From the NCBI GenBank assembly GCA_903813345.2, contig CAIIXF020000001.1, forward strand, positions 19,549,915 through 19,613,914: a DNA stretch of 64,000 nt. The letters are read 5' to 3'. Origin of the DNA: Owenia fusiformis. Taxonomy: Eukaryota; Annelida; Polychaeta; Sabellida; Oweniidae. The notes under the pieces are model-generated. The model did not search any database. It was not told where the DNA came from and saw nothing but the letters and a program-made list of their open reading frames with translations. This document shows, in pieces, positions 24,801 to 36,700 of the stretch. The position numbers were made by a program, and so were the translations under genes. Each line of letters opens with the position of its first letter. The first letter of the stretch is position 1.

Positions 24801-25872
24801 TCCATCTTGTTTTTGAAGTTGGTTATATTAGATTGTGCTTCATATTGCGTTTTGTCATTGGTTGTCTTAGATTGTGCTCCATATTGTTTTTGGAATTGCT
24901 TGTCTCGGTTTGTGCTTCATATTGTGTTTTGTTTCTGGTTGTCTTAGTTTGTGCTTCATACTGTTTTTGGAATTGGTTGTCTTAGATTGTGCTTCATATT
25001 TTGCTTTATCATTGGTTTTCTTAGATTTTGCTTCATACTGCTTTTGGAATTGGTTGTCTTAGATCGTGATTCATATTGTGTTCTGTTTCTTGTTCTCTCA
25101 GATTGTGTTTCATATTATGCTTTGCCATTGGTTGTTTCAGTTTGTGCTTCATATTGTTTTTTGTCCCTGGTTGTCTTAAATTGTGTTTTATCATTTGTTT
25201 CCTTAGATTGTGCTTCATATTGTGTTTTGTCATTGGTTGTTTTAGATTCTGCTTCAAATTGTTTTTGGAATTGGTTGTCTAAGCTATAACATTGTGCTTC
25301 ATATTTTGTTTGTCATTGGTTCTCTTAGATTGTGCTTCATATTGTGTTTGTCATTGATTGTTTCAAATTTTGCTTCTTTTAGGTTGTACTTCATATTACC
25401 TTTTGTTATTGATTGTCTTAGATTATAAAATAATATATGTCTATCTAAAAAGGTGTCTCTGCTTTTCCAGGCTAATTCAACAGCAGAATTTGTAGACCAT
25501 CTTCATACAAGTTTGCTCTGCCATTTTGGTGCTGATCAATCCTGCCTTGATGTCCTTGGCCTCAGTTGGCTGTTTATCTTTTCCTATGTACTCAGTTGCA
25601 TATTTATGTTCTTACTGATTCGTTATGCTGAAGGCGCCATCTATGCTGTAATTGTGATTGCGCTAGTGACACCTTTAGGAACACTATGGTGGACATTATT
25701 CCAAAGTTCACCTCAGTTTGCCTGGGGCCCAGTGTTTAATGAAACTACAGTGTTTACCCTGATTGGATTATCTATAATGATGCCTGGTGTCATAATGTAC
25801 AACTATTTTAGTCAGAAGGATGTGAAAGAGAAAGAACAATTGAATCAATCAACAAGACTTCAGCAGCCCTAG
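21833..25872 (+). CDS. CRT-like (chloroquine-resistance-transporter-like) membrane transporter, copy 1
   Basis: Exons 21833-22406, 23401-23627, 23858-23953 and 25471-25872 join to about 432 residues. Multi-pass protein of the drug/metabolite transporter superfamily. The length and the layout, with a hydrophilic N-terminus followed by many hydrophobic segments, suit the CRT-like branch, whose members act in digestive-vacuole or lysosomal membranes. Seen: cytosolic head with QPFLKG and SYSKAGLIGP; first membrane segment near KALNVCLAIFS; a loop with WTDFIPGFGQ; a Cys-containing loop (LLCHFGADQSC); late segments with LVTPLGTLWW and MMPGVIMYNY; a short charged tail. The start is the ATG that aligns with the start of the tandem paralogue; an open frame continues upstream but is not shared. 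Substrate is unknown. An AATAAA follows the stop by 2 nt and is probably too close to be the poly(A) signal. Confidence 0.82.
22407..23400. other. Intron 1 of CRT-like copy 1, with a degenerate foldback relative
   Basis: 994 bp against 292 bp in the paralogue. About 23022-23190 resembles one arm of the element at 36319-36570 (GAGAAAATGAGGATTT, CAGCAAGGGT, then ATTGATTCAACA). 22480-22690 contains repeated GTAC-rich sequence that I cannot assign. The length difference from copy 2 is therefore partly due to inserted repeats. Confidence 0.5.
24050..25430. repeat. 39-bp minisatellite in intron 3 of CRT-like copy 1
   Basis: A degenerate array of about 39 bp units built from TTGTGCTTCATATTGTG, TTTTGTCATTGG and TTGTCTTAGA, over roughly 1.4 kb. 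Longer blocks recur (for example around 24230 and 24430), so it grew partly by multi-unit steps. It generates several overlapping Leu/Cys/Phe-rich open frames that are artefacts. The paralogue has the same repeat in the same intron. Confidence 0.9.
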
Positions 25873-26885
25873 TCAATAAAAGATTTATAAATCTCAGACA
25901 ATCAAAACTCGTACAGCTCAAGATACATATACATTGGTAGAGAAAGATCAGCAAACAACAATACAACATACAGCTGTACAAGCTGCACTCATTTTAACTG
26001 AACAATTCTGCATTTGATATTTCTTGTTTTCATTATGCATCCTCCATAAGCAGGGCTCCAAAATCCAGAATATCTTATTTCCTTTTACCCAGAAGGAGGT
26101 ATGGATTCTTTTCACCTGCAGCTTGGGAGGATGTCATTATGCTGTCTTTGTACCTTTTACTAATCAAATTAACAAACAAAAAACAAATACATAAATAAAC
26201 AAACAAACAAAATGAATGCTTCTGAGTATCGATTGCTATTGCAAATAATTAAGGTGGCAATACACTGAATCCAGGAAGAAAATAAATGATTCGTTACAAG
26301 TACAGAGTGGGTTTAAAATTGGTCAATTTTGATAACATACTTTTAAGTTTTTTGGTCCATCCTGTCGAGATGTCCATGACTATATGATGTACTTCAAATG
26401 TCTTCAAATGTTTACACATACTTGTATATAAATCACATGTCTGAGTAAACGTTTATTACTTAAGATATGAACCCATCATGTGGTTGTCATATGACAATAA
26501 CTGATAACAATACAATATCATTGTCAAGTGCATAACCTTTGTTAAAATTCTTTTAAGTACTACTGAATCCTTAACATATTTTGTAATCAAAAGTTTGTAG
26601 CTACTAAACATTCATTTATGTTTTTGCTATATGAGATGTATAGTATAAGAACATGAAAATATGCAAATTAAAAACAATTAAATGCAAAGTACAGGTAAGT
26701 CTTTTCTCCACACTTATAAAAGAATGATTAAAATAATATTAAACACTGAATATCTTTCATAAACAGACTTTTTATTTCTCACATCTAGTGAAATAAATGC
26801 TTAGTTTCATGATGGTCTTTTTCCATTTCAGGCTCACTCATATCAGGTCTGAACACTATTTCAATCTTAGTTTGAATTTCTAAGG
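25873..26885. other. Spacer between the two CRT-like genes
   Basis: About 1 kb. From about 25930 onward it is homologous to the flank upstream of copy 1, so the gene duplication carried its 5' region. An acceptor TTTCAG ends at 26832, ahead of the second start codon. It includes an AAACAAACAAAC microsatellite near 26200. Confidence 0.65.
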
Positions 26886-29327
26886 ATGTCTAACATAGAA
26901 AGGCAGCCATTTTTAAAAGGGGTAAAGCCCTTAAGTTATTCCAAAGCAGGGCTAATTGGCCCCAATGAGAGCGCAACAGATGAGCCAGAGGAGATTATAG
27001 ATGCTGACTCACACACCAGACTTTATCAGACTAGGAAAAAAGAACAGCATATTGACATATTAGGGGTATATGTCCCCATGAAAGCGCTGAATATTTGCTT
27101 GGCTATATTCTCTGTGCTATTTAATGTTGCTATGAACATTACCTTACCATTATATTCTCAAGCTGTTAATAGAGCCAAGGGTGATGAATACAATGTGCTC
27201 CTGTTCTCTGCATTCTGGTTTCCTATCATCTTCTACATTATGGTGGCTTTTATCAAAATCTTCATTGACAGGGACATGCCAATATTGCCCACATCTAAAT
27301 GGTACCATGTAGTGATGGTTGGATCATTTAATGGACTGAATGGATTATTGGTTGTGTATGCTAGTGACCCATCACGTACGCCTCCATATCTGCAGGCTGT
27401 TCTGGCCACAACCATTATTCCATACACAGTTATTGCAAGACTTGTCATTCGCAGAATAGGTAAGCCTAAACATTTTCTGTTTACGAAGAATCCAAGAACA
27501 TTGTGGTACATATAATTGATTGGAGGGATAACCTCATTGGATGTTGTCTCACTAGGGATTGCCTCATTGGATGTTGTCTCACTATAGGGGTTGCCTCAAT
27601 GGATTGTGGCTGTATCAATGGAAGGGTTGCCTAATGGATGGGTTATATTGTTTTATTGTTCTTAAATGGTTTACACTCTTGATTGTTTTTCATTGCAGAC
27701 TGACTACACGTTTTGTTTATGTCATATACATTACTTTTTGTTTTGTTCCAGGGGTCAGTTTCAAGAGATTTGTATGCACTGGTGTGGTTCTGGTTGGGCT
27801 ATTTATCTGTTCTGAGCCACAGATATTTGGCATCGATATGCCAGGGGGGAACAGTGGGGACCCAGGGGCACCTATGACATCAAGATTCTTCTGGCCAGTT
27901 ATATTTGCCCTTGGCTTTCTCCCAGTTGGAATCCTGAATGTCATCATAGAGATTGCCATGAAGAAAGATGAGGTTTGTACCCTGTGATATGTTTTATGTA
28001 GGAAATAATATGTCCCCCTAATGAGGAATGTATCGCCTTGTAATGTGATTATGCATTATGAATGAACCTGTATCCGCATTGTGTATAGTGTCTTGATAAT
28101 TTTAAGGAAGCTTTATCCCTTCAATTATTATGTTTTGATATACAATATATAAGCTTTGTGAAAACACATGTAAACACTACCTGACTACAGTCATAATACA
28201 ATTGTGATTTGATACATTGATTGTGTTATATAACCCATGCCTTTTTAATGATTTCAGGCTGAATCTATGACATTTATAGCTGCTTGCCAGGTGTTCAACT
28301 TTCTCACTATTGTAGCTTTCTTCTGGACAGACTTTATACCAGGATTTGGTCAGGTAAGTTGTATAAATTTCTTTGTTCTAATATAATGTTAATATCACAA
28401 CCATTGCACCTTCTATTCTGATTTATGATTGCATTTTTTTAGTTTATTTTTTATTTGTCCTGGGTTATTTGTTCATGATCTATTGTCCTTAAGCTTCATA
28501 TTGTGTCATTGGTTGTCTCAGTTTGCACTTCATATTGTGTTTTGTCATTGGTTTTCTTACATTGTGCTTCATAACGTTTTTTGTCATTGGTTGTCATTTC
28601 ATGTGCTTTACATTGTGTTTTATCGTTGGTTTTGTTAGATTGTGCTTCTTGTCATTGCTTGTCTGGATTGTGCTTCATATTGTGTTTTGCCATTGGTTGT
28701 CTTAAATTGTGCTTCATATTGTGTTTTTCATTGGTTCTTTTGGATTGCACTTCATATTGTGTTTGTCAGAAGTTGTCTTAGATTGTGCTTCATATTGTGT
28801 TTGTCATTAGATGTCTTAGATTGCACTTCATATTGTTTTTTGTCGTTGGTTGTCTTAGATTGGACTTAACATACTGTATTTCTATCTGTTAGGTTTGTTA
28901 AGGAACATTTTCTTTGCTATTCCAGGCTAATTCTCCAGCAGAATTTGTAGACCGTCTTCACACAAGTTTGCTCTGCCATTTTGGTGCGGATGAAACATGC
29001 CTTGATGTCCTTGGGCGCAGTTGGCTGTTCATCTTCTCCTATGTCCTTGCCAACATGTTCCAGTTCCTTTTAATCCGTTATGCTGAAGGCGCCATCTATG
29101 CTGTAATTGTGACTGCGCTAGTGACACCTTTAGGAACACTATGGTGGACATTATTCCAAAGTTCACCTGAGTTTGCCTGGGGCCCAGTGTTTAATGAAAC
29201 TACAGTGTTTACCCTGCTTGGATTATCTATAATGATGCCTGGTGTCATAATGTACAACTATTTTAGTCAGCAGGAAGCAAAAGAGAAAGAACAAATGAGT
29301 CAATCAACTAGACTTCAGCAGCCCTAG
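26886..29327 (+). CDS. CRT-like membrane transporter, copy 2 (tandem paralogue)
   Basis: Exons 26886-27459, 27752-27972, 28258-28353 and 28926-29327 give about 430 residues. Exons 1, 3 and 4 have the same lengths as in the upstream copy, with the same intron phases; exon 2 is six bases shorter, in the variable loop after PQIFG. Differences cluster in the N-terminal head (TRKKEQ against TPTIEQ), in that loop, and in exon 3 (AACQVFNF against AASQGISF), while late membrane segments are nearly identical. Both frames are intact, so both copies are probably functional. The ATG follows an acceptor and a short leader as in copy 1. Promoter and substrate are unknown. Confidence 0.82.
28495..28870. repeat. 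39-bp minisatellite in intron 3 of CRT-like copy 2
   Basis: The same unit family as 24050-25430 (TTGTGCTTCATATTGTG / GTCATTGGTTGTCTTAGA) but only about ten units. It sits in the orthologous position, between exon 3 and exon 4, so the array predates the gene duplication and then changed length independently. Confidence 0.88.
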
Positions 29328-29439
29328 GTAATAATGGTTCAATGACCCTCAATAAGTAAAATTTTTACAGCTTTAGACAATCAAAACTTCAACAGCCCAA
29401 GAGAACTAAATGACTTCAACAGCCCTTCAAAACCAAAAT

Positions 29440-30295
29440 GTCCACTGGCGGACCCAGGACTGTTTGCAGATGATACTACTTTAACGAGGTCAACTCATGA
29501 TGTACCATCTCTTCATACACTACTTCAGAATGATATTTATAGTATTGATGAATGGATGAAATGTAATAAAATGAAATTTAAACTTTAGTAAAACAAAATT
29601 AATGAAAATAGTTGTTCAAAGTAAGGATGTGATGAAAATGCCATTACAATATCAAATAATGTAATTGTAAATGTTGAATCTTATAAATATTTAGGCGTTA
29701 TTGTTGACAACAAATTAGCATTCAAAATACAATTTGAAAAGCTTTGTTCAAAGATTTCTTGTTGGCTATGTATTTTAAGAAGGCTAAAGCATTTGTTTCA
29801 AAATAAGCACTTATCACAATTTATAGTACACTCATATTACCAGAATTTAATTACTGCTCAATTGTCTGGGGAGAATGTTCCAATAAAATTCATTTGACTA
29901 GACTAGAGAAACTTCAAAAGATGGCAGCGCGAATAATACTTAGTGCTCATTTTGATGTTTCAAGTATTATACTATTTGAATCTTAAAAATGGACTCCAAT
30001 TCAGGAAATGATTAAAAACAGGAAATCAATTTTAATGTTCCAGGCCATTTCAGGCATCTCTCCCCATATATTCAAAACTGTTTCAAAGAGACAAAGTCTG
30101 TCTATAATTATGCTACTAGAGCAGTTGTTGAAAACTCAATCTATATACCAAAACCTAACCTTGAAATATTTAAGAAAAGCATATCATTCAGTGGTTCGCA
30201 TCAATGGAACAAGCTTGATGAGACTGTTAAATAGTCTGATTCTGTAAATTCTTTTAAGAAAGCCTACAAACAGATGTATCATATCAGAAAGTGAA
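29440..30295 (+). mobile_element. Non-LTR retrotransposon (LINE) 3' fragment, degenerate
   Basis: The translation begins GLFADDTTL, the A/YxDD catalytic motif of reverse transcriptase, followed by a KTK-containing segment, YLGVIVDNKL, RLEKLQKMAARIIL and a terminal SFKKAYKQM block. These follow the usual order in the C-terminal half of non-LTR retrotransposon polymerases of the CR1/jockey type. At least one frameshift and a stop near 29589 break the frame. The 5' part is missing. It lies 0.1 kb after the second CRT-like gene. Confidence 0.8.
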
Positions 30296-30343
30296 GATTT
30301 ATATAAATGCATTCTTTAAAGAAATTGTTCTTTATATTCATGT

Positions 30344-32304
30344 AAAAGGCCCCATATAAAGTTTAAACCACTTTGGCTTATATTGTAGTCTTACCCAATG
30401 TTATCAAAGTGTGATATGTGAAACTTTTTTTTTAAATTTCAAAAAGTGTTTTTTGATAGACTTTTTGTTCCAAAATTTGTGAATTTATTTAAAACCAACT
30501 TTTAGAGGTCACTCATATCTTCTAATTAGCCACAATTCATACCAATGTATAGCAATCATCCTCCCATGTTTTTTGCCGAAAAAATTAAGAAAATCGGTTC
30601 ATAAATAAGCGAGAAATGAACTTATCAGTGCATGAAAATGGTTCTGAGAAAAATGCATTTTAAAATTTTAGTTGTCATAGAAACCAATGGTACAATGATA
30701 TCTAAAACATAATTTATTCTTCCTTTTAACCTGGTTAGACAATCAACATTGATTTTTTATGAAGTCTAACATATTTAGAAAAGATTGACATCGAAAAAAA
30801 ATTTCAATTTTTTTCAAAAAGTTTTTGGTATATATATATATATATCTTTTATTGACTCTTTAGATGTCATGACCTGACATATTAGTCATTACAAAATGAA
30901 ATTTCACAAAACTACACTACACTACACTAATATATACAATTTATACAAAAAACTTGTTATTTACATATGTTATAATATACTTTAGGTGTGCTGCATCCAA
31001 AATGTTAATCTCCAGGCAAGTTTAAGTTTTTGAATGATTTTGTAATAAAACTTCCAACTTGCTTTTGCACATATTTATCTTTTGAAGATATTAACATAAT
31101 GAATGTATTTTCAGGATCATGTTGATCAACATTAATTTTGCTAGTGATGTTGTCAAACAATATTTTTCTATTTTCTCTATGTAAATGGCATTTAATCATG
31201 AAATGAACCTCATTTTCTATTTCCCCACAAAAGTTACATAATCTTTCATATTCAGGTTTTGGCCGTGGTTTTACATGTCTACCCAGTTCTATTTGTAATT
31301 TATGTGAACTTAATCTCAGTTGTGAAATTGATTGCCTGTGATTTTTGTTTTGAAGGCTTAAATATTGTTCTCTTTCAAAAGTTGTTTTGAATTTAATGTA
31401 TGTTCTTAAAACTGGGTATAATTGTAAATCACACTTCCATTTCTCCTTATAATTTTGGTACAATATTTTAGTTAGGTTCTTTTTAAATACATAGTCATCC
31501 TCAACAACTTGTTCATTCCAAGTGCTTTGGAGATTACAATCTTTTAAAATATTATGAACCTTACTTGACCAAGTATTTTTAAATCCTAAACTGTACATTT
31601 CATAATCATATAGATATGCTTTATAAAGGAGGTTATCTGGACAAAGTTGTATAAGCCGTATCCAATATTTAATAAGATGAATATCAAAGTACAAACTAAG
31701 TGGAAAACGACCCAGCTCTCCATAGACTGCTAGGGTTGCAGTTGATGTTTTCACACCAAGGATACTTTTTAAAAAGGACAGGTGAATAGTTTCAAGTGAC
31801 TTGATATGTTTTTTACTTGACCATATTTCTGAACCATACATCAAAATTGGTTGGACAAGTGAATCAAATAAATGTAAGGCAACGGATATGGGAATGTCAT
31901 TAAACTTGTGATATTGTTGCTTTATTTTGAATAAAGCTTTTCTAGATTGTTCGGTACCTTAGTGACATCACTAATGTTTCAAAATATTTTTGATATGCTA
32001 AAACATTGAAGTGGCCCATTAAATATGGCATTTTATTATTGAAATAGTGTGTCCTTTGTTCAATCTTTGCATTGGTGTTAAAAAGATAATCTTTTTTGAA
32101 ATGCATTAAGAAATATTTGATGATTAAGAAATTTCAACTTTTTTTGAAAAATGGCGGGAAATTTGAATATTTGAGAAATGAAATGCTCATAACTTTTTTT
32201 TCAAAATTTTTTTTGTTCAAAAATCTCTAAAATCACTTTTTAAGTCCTGGCAAATAGTAAATGAATGATAAAAAAATATTTTCAAACTTTAGACGGGGAC
32301 TTTA
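30344..32304. mobile_element. TIR element interrupted by a LINE
   Basis: Left end AAAGGCCCCATATAAAGTTT and right end CAAACTTTAGACGGGGACTTT are imperfect inverted repeats. The inner flanks (30367-30826 and 31966-32280) are A+T-rich with no coding capacity. The LINE at 30827-31965 fills the centre, so it probably inserted into an older non-autonomous DNA element. Confidence 0.5.
30827..31965 (-). mobile_element. LINE 3' end with an intact C-terminal reverse-transcriptase frame
   Basis: The minus-strand frame is open from 31958 down to the stop at 31005. It shows LFDSLVQPILMYGSEIW, a motif common downstream of the polymerase core, and a terminal zinc-knuckle-like CNFCG...H...C (CxxC, then His and Cys near 31200). 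The tail reads AATAAAAG followed by an AT run at about 30827-30850. The 5' end is cut off at about 31965, as in incomplete reverse transcription. The open frame suggests a more recent copy than the one at 29440. Confidence 0.85.
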
Positions 32305-32321
32305 ATTCTGTATGTTTTATG

Positions 32322-32621
32322 TTAACCTCTTGACTACCCAGAATGGCGAGATTTCTCGTCATCTCAGAAATGACCTTGAAACCCAGAGGGATGAGAAAAT
32401 CCGTCACAAAATTTTTCACAAAATTTGCTCTCATTTGAACAATTTTCATACAATTTACACAAAAATTGTTTTAAAACATGTAGAAATGATCTCTGCCATC
32501 TAATTTTACTAAGTTGAGCATCTTAAGTTGTGTAGGTATGTAGAAAAATGTCAAAAGGTGGCAAAAATGAAAAAATTCTCTGGTTTCAACCAATTTTAGA
32601 GCATGGGATTCAAGAGGTTAA
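32322..32621. mobile_element. TTAA-flanked MITE (piggyBac-like ends)
   Basis: TTAA at both ends (32322-32325 and 32618-32621), with inner inverted repeats CCTCTTGACTACCC and GGGATTCAAGAGG. TTAA target duplications are the mark of piggyBac and of Kolobok elements. No transposase frame is visible. The small ORF inside is not conserved evidence of a gene. Confidence 0.65.
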
Positions 32622-32689
32622 TGCATACTTCTGAAGATGCATATTGTTCTATATTTCCTATATATCTATTTGTTTTTATATTAATTGTT

Positions 32690-33165
32690 TTTTTTAAATT
32701 TTTTAAATTTAAGGCCCATTTTTGATAAGTTGGCAAAAGCCCAAATTATGCCCATTTTTGAGGCCCTACAAAATTTTTGGGCCTCAAAATTTTTTGGGCC
32801 TCTAAAATATTTTTCTGAGCCCACCCAAGGGGGGGGGGCAAGCCCCATGGGTCCCCCCCACTGGATTCGCCAGTGCAGTCAATATAGAAAATCAAAACTC
32901 CTCCAACATGATAGTTATATAGGCCTAAATATACCTTTATGTAATGGTAGAACTCACATATACACATACATACATATTTTGAAATACAATTTAATATCTC
33001 AATATCTATGGGACTCTGTGTATGCCTGTATATGTGGTGACATATTGTTATTGTCTCCAACTTTTTTGTGGATAGTGTTTAGTGTTTGATGGTCAGCTTT
33101 CTGTGGTCGCCATCTGTAAAAATGGAAGGTGGTGATATTTTGCATAAAAATGCCTTGTTTATGTT
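32690..33165. repeat. Interspersed repeat fragments
   Basis: About 32700-32875 has repeated TTTTTGGGCCTC blocks, a G-run and CACTGGATTCGCCAGTG, resembling 59755-59935. About 33031-33163 is a copy of the GTGACAT...TTTTGCAT family, with GTTATTGTCTCCAACTTTTT. Confidence 0.6.
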
Positions 33166-33753
33166 ATGTAATATTTTTATTTTACTTGGTTTGTGTTGCA
33201 ATATATTCCTACTCCCAAACACATTTGTGTTCATTGTTTTATTTTTTGATTATAAATAAACAGCTCTCCAATGTGAAGAGGTAGTTATGTATAATTGGAT
33301 TAATAATTCCCTAAGTGTATTGACACAGTGTATTTTAGTTGTCTCATCTTGACAAGGATGTCCCTTGTAAATTAGAAAAACCAGTTCAAATTGACAAAAA
33401 TGAGAATTCGTCAAAAGCATCAATGTATGCCTATATGAATGTCCTTTTATTCATTGTGACATGTAGAAAACATGCAGACAAATACAGCTTGGACTTTTGT
33501 ATTATGATTATAGAGGTATGAAGATATCCAATTTTTGATAAATATTGATATGGATTGTGAATACAAAAAGAAATTACTGACGTCGATTATTTATGTTCGC
33601 ATTTTTAATGAGTATTAAAATAACGAACAAATAATATTTCTATGTTCGCAAATTCAATGCAACATTCAATTAGCACAACTTCCGGTTAGTTCTTGGCAAC
33701 CACAAAACTTATTAATTTAAATCGTTACTTTGTCCATTTTCTCTGAATTCAAT

Positions 33754-36700
33754 ATGTCTAACGAGGTTTATATGAAAGGTGACATAACCGTTGTTGCCAA
33801 TGAAATGAAAAAATTGGTGAACAATAAAGAAATGAGGTAAGTCTTGGACGGTAAAAACTTATTTTCAAGTTCAAAAAATGAAATCTTTCTCACTGACTGA
33901 GGTTCTCACACTTACAAACAAGTCTTGGTGTCCTTTTTAAATCGGATAAAACCCACTGAAAAGCGATAATCTTAGCACAATTAACAATCAAACTTTGGGC
34001 TTTGGGCTTCTTCATAATTTCTGTTTTCTGTAGTCTACCTTAGAAGTTTAAATACATATGCCAACTCGATTTTTTAGACATGTTCTCGGGCCTGTGATTT
34101 GTATAGTGCTCACCATATATAAATGGCATCTTGATTTTCTATCATCATTCCCAGACCATGGTGATATGAGACTTAATACTTTTCAATAATATCTAGATAC
34201 ACATCCCTCAAGTTTTGTATATTTTACATTTTGTATACTCTCAACTACTAATGTATGGTCACGTGTAAATTCTCTTCTTTCTAACATTCGAAATCCTCTC
34301 TTCAGCAACAGATATCATTCATTTATGGTGAGCACTGTAGTATATTCGATAGATCTACAAAGTGTCCTCATGTCGACACTGCCTTTTAGATACACATCCC
34401 TTAAGTTTTGTATATTTTACATTTTGTATACTCTCAACTGCTAAAGTATGGTCACTCGAAAGTTCTCTTATTTTTTATCATGGGAAATCCTCACTTCAGC
34501 AAATCCAGGTGTCATTCATTTATGGTGAGCACTGTATGTACAGTATATTCAATACATCTACAAAGTGTCCTCAATCCTCATGTCAAGTCTGATTGACACT
34601 GCCCTTCTTTTCAAAACCAAGCCTTCTTTGGTTGCTGTGCATTGGTGATCTTCCATTTTGAATCATTGGTTGAATTTGCTACATACATGTACCTTTATAA
34701 TGTCGTTGAATCCAGGGCGTTGGATGAAAAGGGGGGTGCGTCTTCCAGACAGTGTATGCCCTAAGGATTCCAGAGCTGCTGGTCAAAAAGGCATTACTGA
34801 CCAGTTGCAATGTTATTTTCCTATACCTAGTGAAAAAATCAACTGGTCAGTATCAAAAGTAACCAGATAATGACCAGCTGTCCGACGCTTAAGGCGTGCC
34901 CTGCTTCCAGAAAATATAGGTGGGCTGGGAAAAACGTGCATGGCCGAAGGCTGCGCATCTTGGGGGATCCAGAATTTTTTTTTCAAAGACGTTATTTGGT
35001 GCAATCTAAGCGTTTTCAGCTATACGTAAATAGTTCTTTTCGATTGAAACCATGGGTTTTCAACAGAAGGGGATGCAACTTCCTGTATTTCATACATGAG
35101 TATTGCCTTGGGGTTTCAAAATTGGAGAAAAATGCTTCCTGTACACATTCCAAGAAAAATCTTATTTTGTACTTTTCATGTATGATTTAAGAAATAACTC
35201 AAAAATAAAAACATGAAATGGAATTCATCATAATTATGGCAATAATGAAAGTGAACATTCTCCCACAAATAATATTTTTATTGGAATGCGTTGGAATAAT
35301 TACCCACAATGCAACATTCGAAGAGAATATTTTGATACCTCTTTTTCTAATTAGTCTTTTTTGTTTACTTTTAAATGAGATTAAACATGTTTTATGCTTT
35401 AATCATATTCAAAATTGATTTTTCTTCAAGATAATACTAAAACATACATATTTATTTAAAACTGAAATATTATCAAAAAGGGAAGCATGGCACCATGGGC
35501 ATTCAATCTGTTGAAAGCCAATGTTACTTTCAAACCAAATATTCATAAGTTTTATTTTATTTTTCTTTATTTTTCAGCGATATCAAATTCATGATTGGAC
35601 CCAACAGAAAACCTGTCTATGCCCATAGATGTATCCTCTCAACCAGATGTGATGTCTTCAGAGCCATGTTTTCAGACCAAGAAAGCAAATCTGACAAAAA
35701 TAACAAAGAAATTCCATTTGTTTTGTCGGATATCACACCTGATATATTTCTAGCTGTCATGGAGTATATCTACACCGGATGTGTAAGCCTCACAGGGAAA
35801 ATTGTAAGTTGAATGCCAAATATGGCGATGTTTGTAGATTTGTATATGAAGCAATTCATCCGTAAATCCATTTCCTATGTTAAATGCATTTCCTATGTTA
35901 TTCCCTAACTTTAAAGACATTTTTAACTCAATACAATGCAGAATCAATACAAGGTTTTCATGTAGTCTCGATTATTGAATCTTACTATAGATTTTCATGT
36001 TTTAATCTGACTTTCAGGCAATAGATGTCCTTGGCAGTAGCATTGAGTATGGTTTAGATGAACTGAGGAAGGTAAGATTACTTGTATATTATGCGAAAAC
36101 CCACTTTCAAAATAAAGGCTTGTTATACTATTATCTCGCAGATCTATGGTTTTTTAAGGAGTTTGCTTTTAAATGCCCGTAATTTAGAAGTGCTAATACT
36201 TTACTTATTGAATCAAATATGTACTAAGAATCCAGAAATAGTACCAGCAAAAAATTTCGAAATCCAAGCACCATGTTCTGTTTAAGAACCCCTATTCTTA
36301 CTTTTGAAAATAGATTCTAGCAATACTATCCACCATGAATTTACTTGTTGAGATTCAATCAACTTGAGTTCTTCTGAGAAAATGAGGATTTAGCAAGGGT
36401 GTATTGACTCAACATGGGGACATACACTATTGACCATTGACTTAGCATGGGGATACCATCAGGTATGTCACCATGTAAAGTCAATGCACCCTTGCTGAAA
36501 TCCTCATTTTCTCAGAAGAACTCAAGTTGATTGAATCTCAACAAATAGATTCCTGTTGGATAGTATTGCTAAACAGGACATTAAAGCTTAACTCGGGGCT
36601 TAACTAAGGCCTTTTTGAAATTTTTGTTTAGTACTAAAAAAATGTTGGATCTGGAATTTTAAACTCAATTAAAGTAAACCAGAAACAAATGTATATGTTG

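Noticed and set aside
24272-25289. Several overlapping Leu/Cys/Phe-rich open frames in different phases
   Set aside because: They are generated by the 39-bp minisatellite and sit inside an intron whose splice sites are confirmed by the paralogue.
25875-25880. AATAAA as the poly(A) signal of CRT-like copy 1
   Set aside because: It lies 2 nt after the stop and is not conserved in the paralogue, so it is probably chance.
34658-35190. Open frames in BTB intron 1 (34658-34870, 34870-35190)
   Set aside because: No splice sites link them to the gene, codons look random and no domain is visible.
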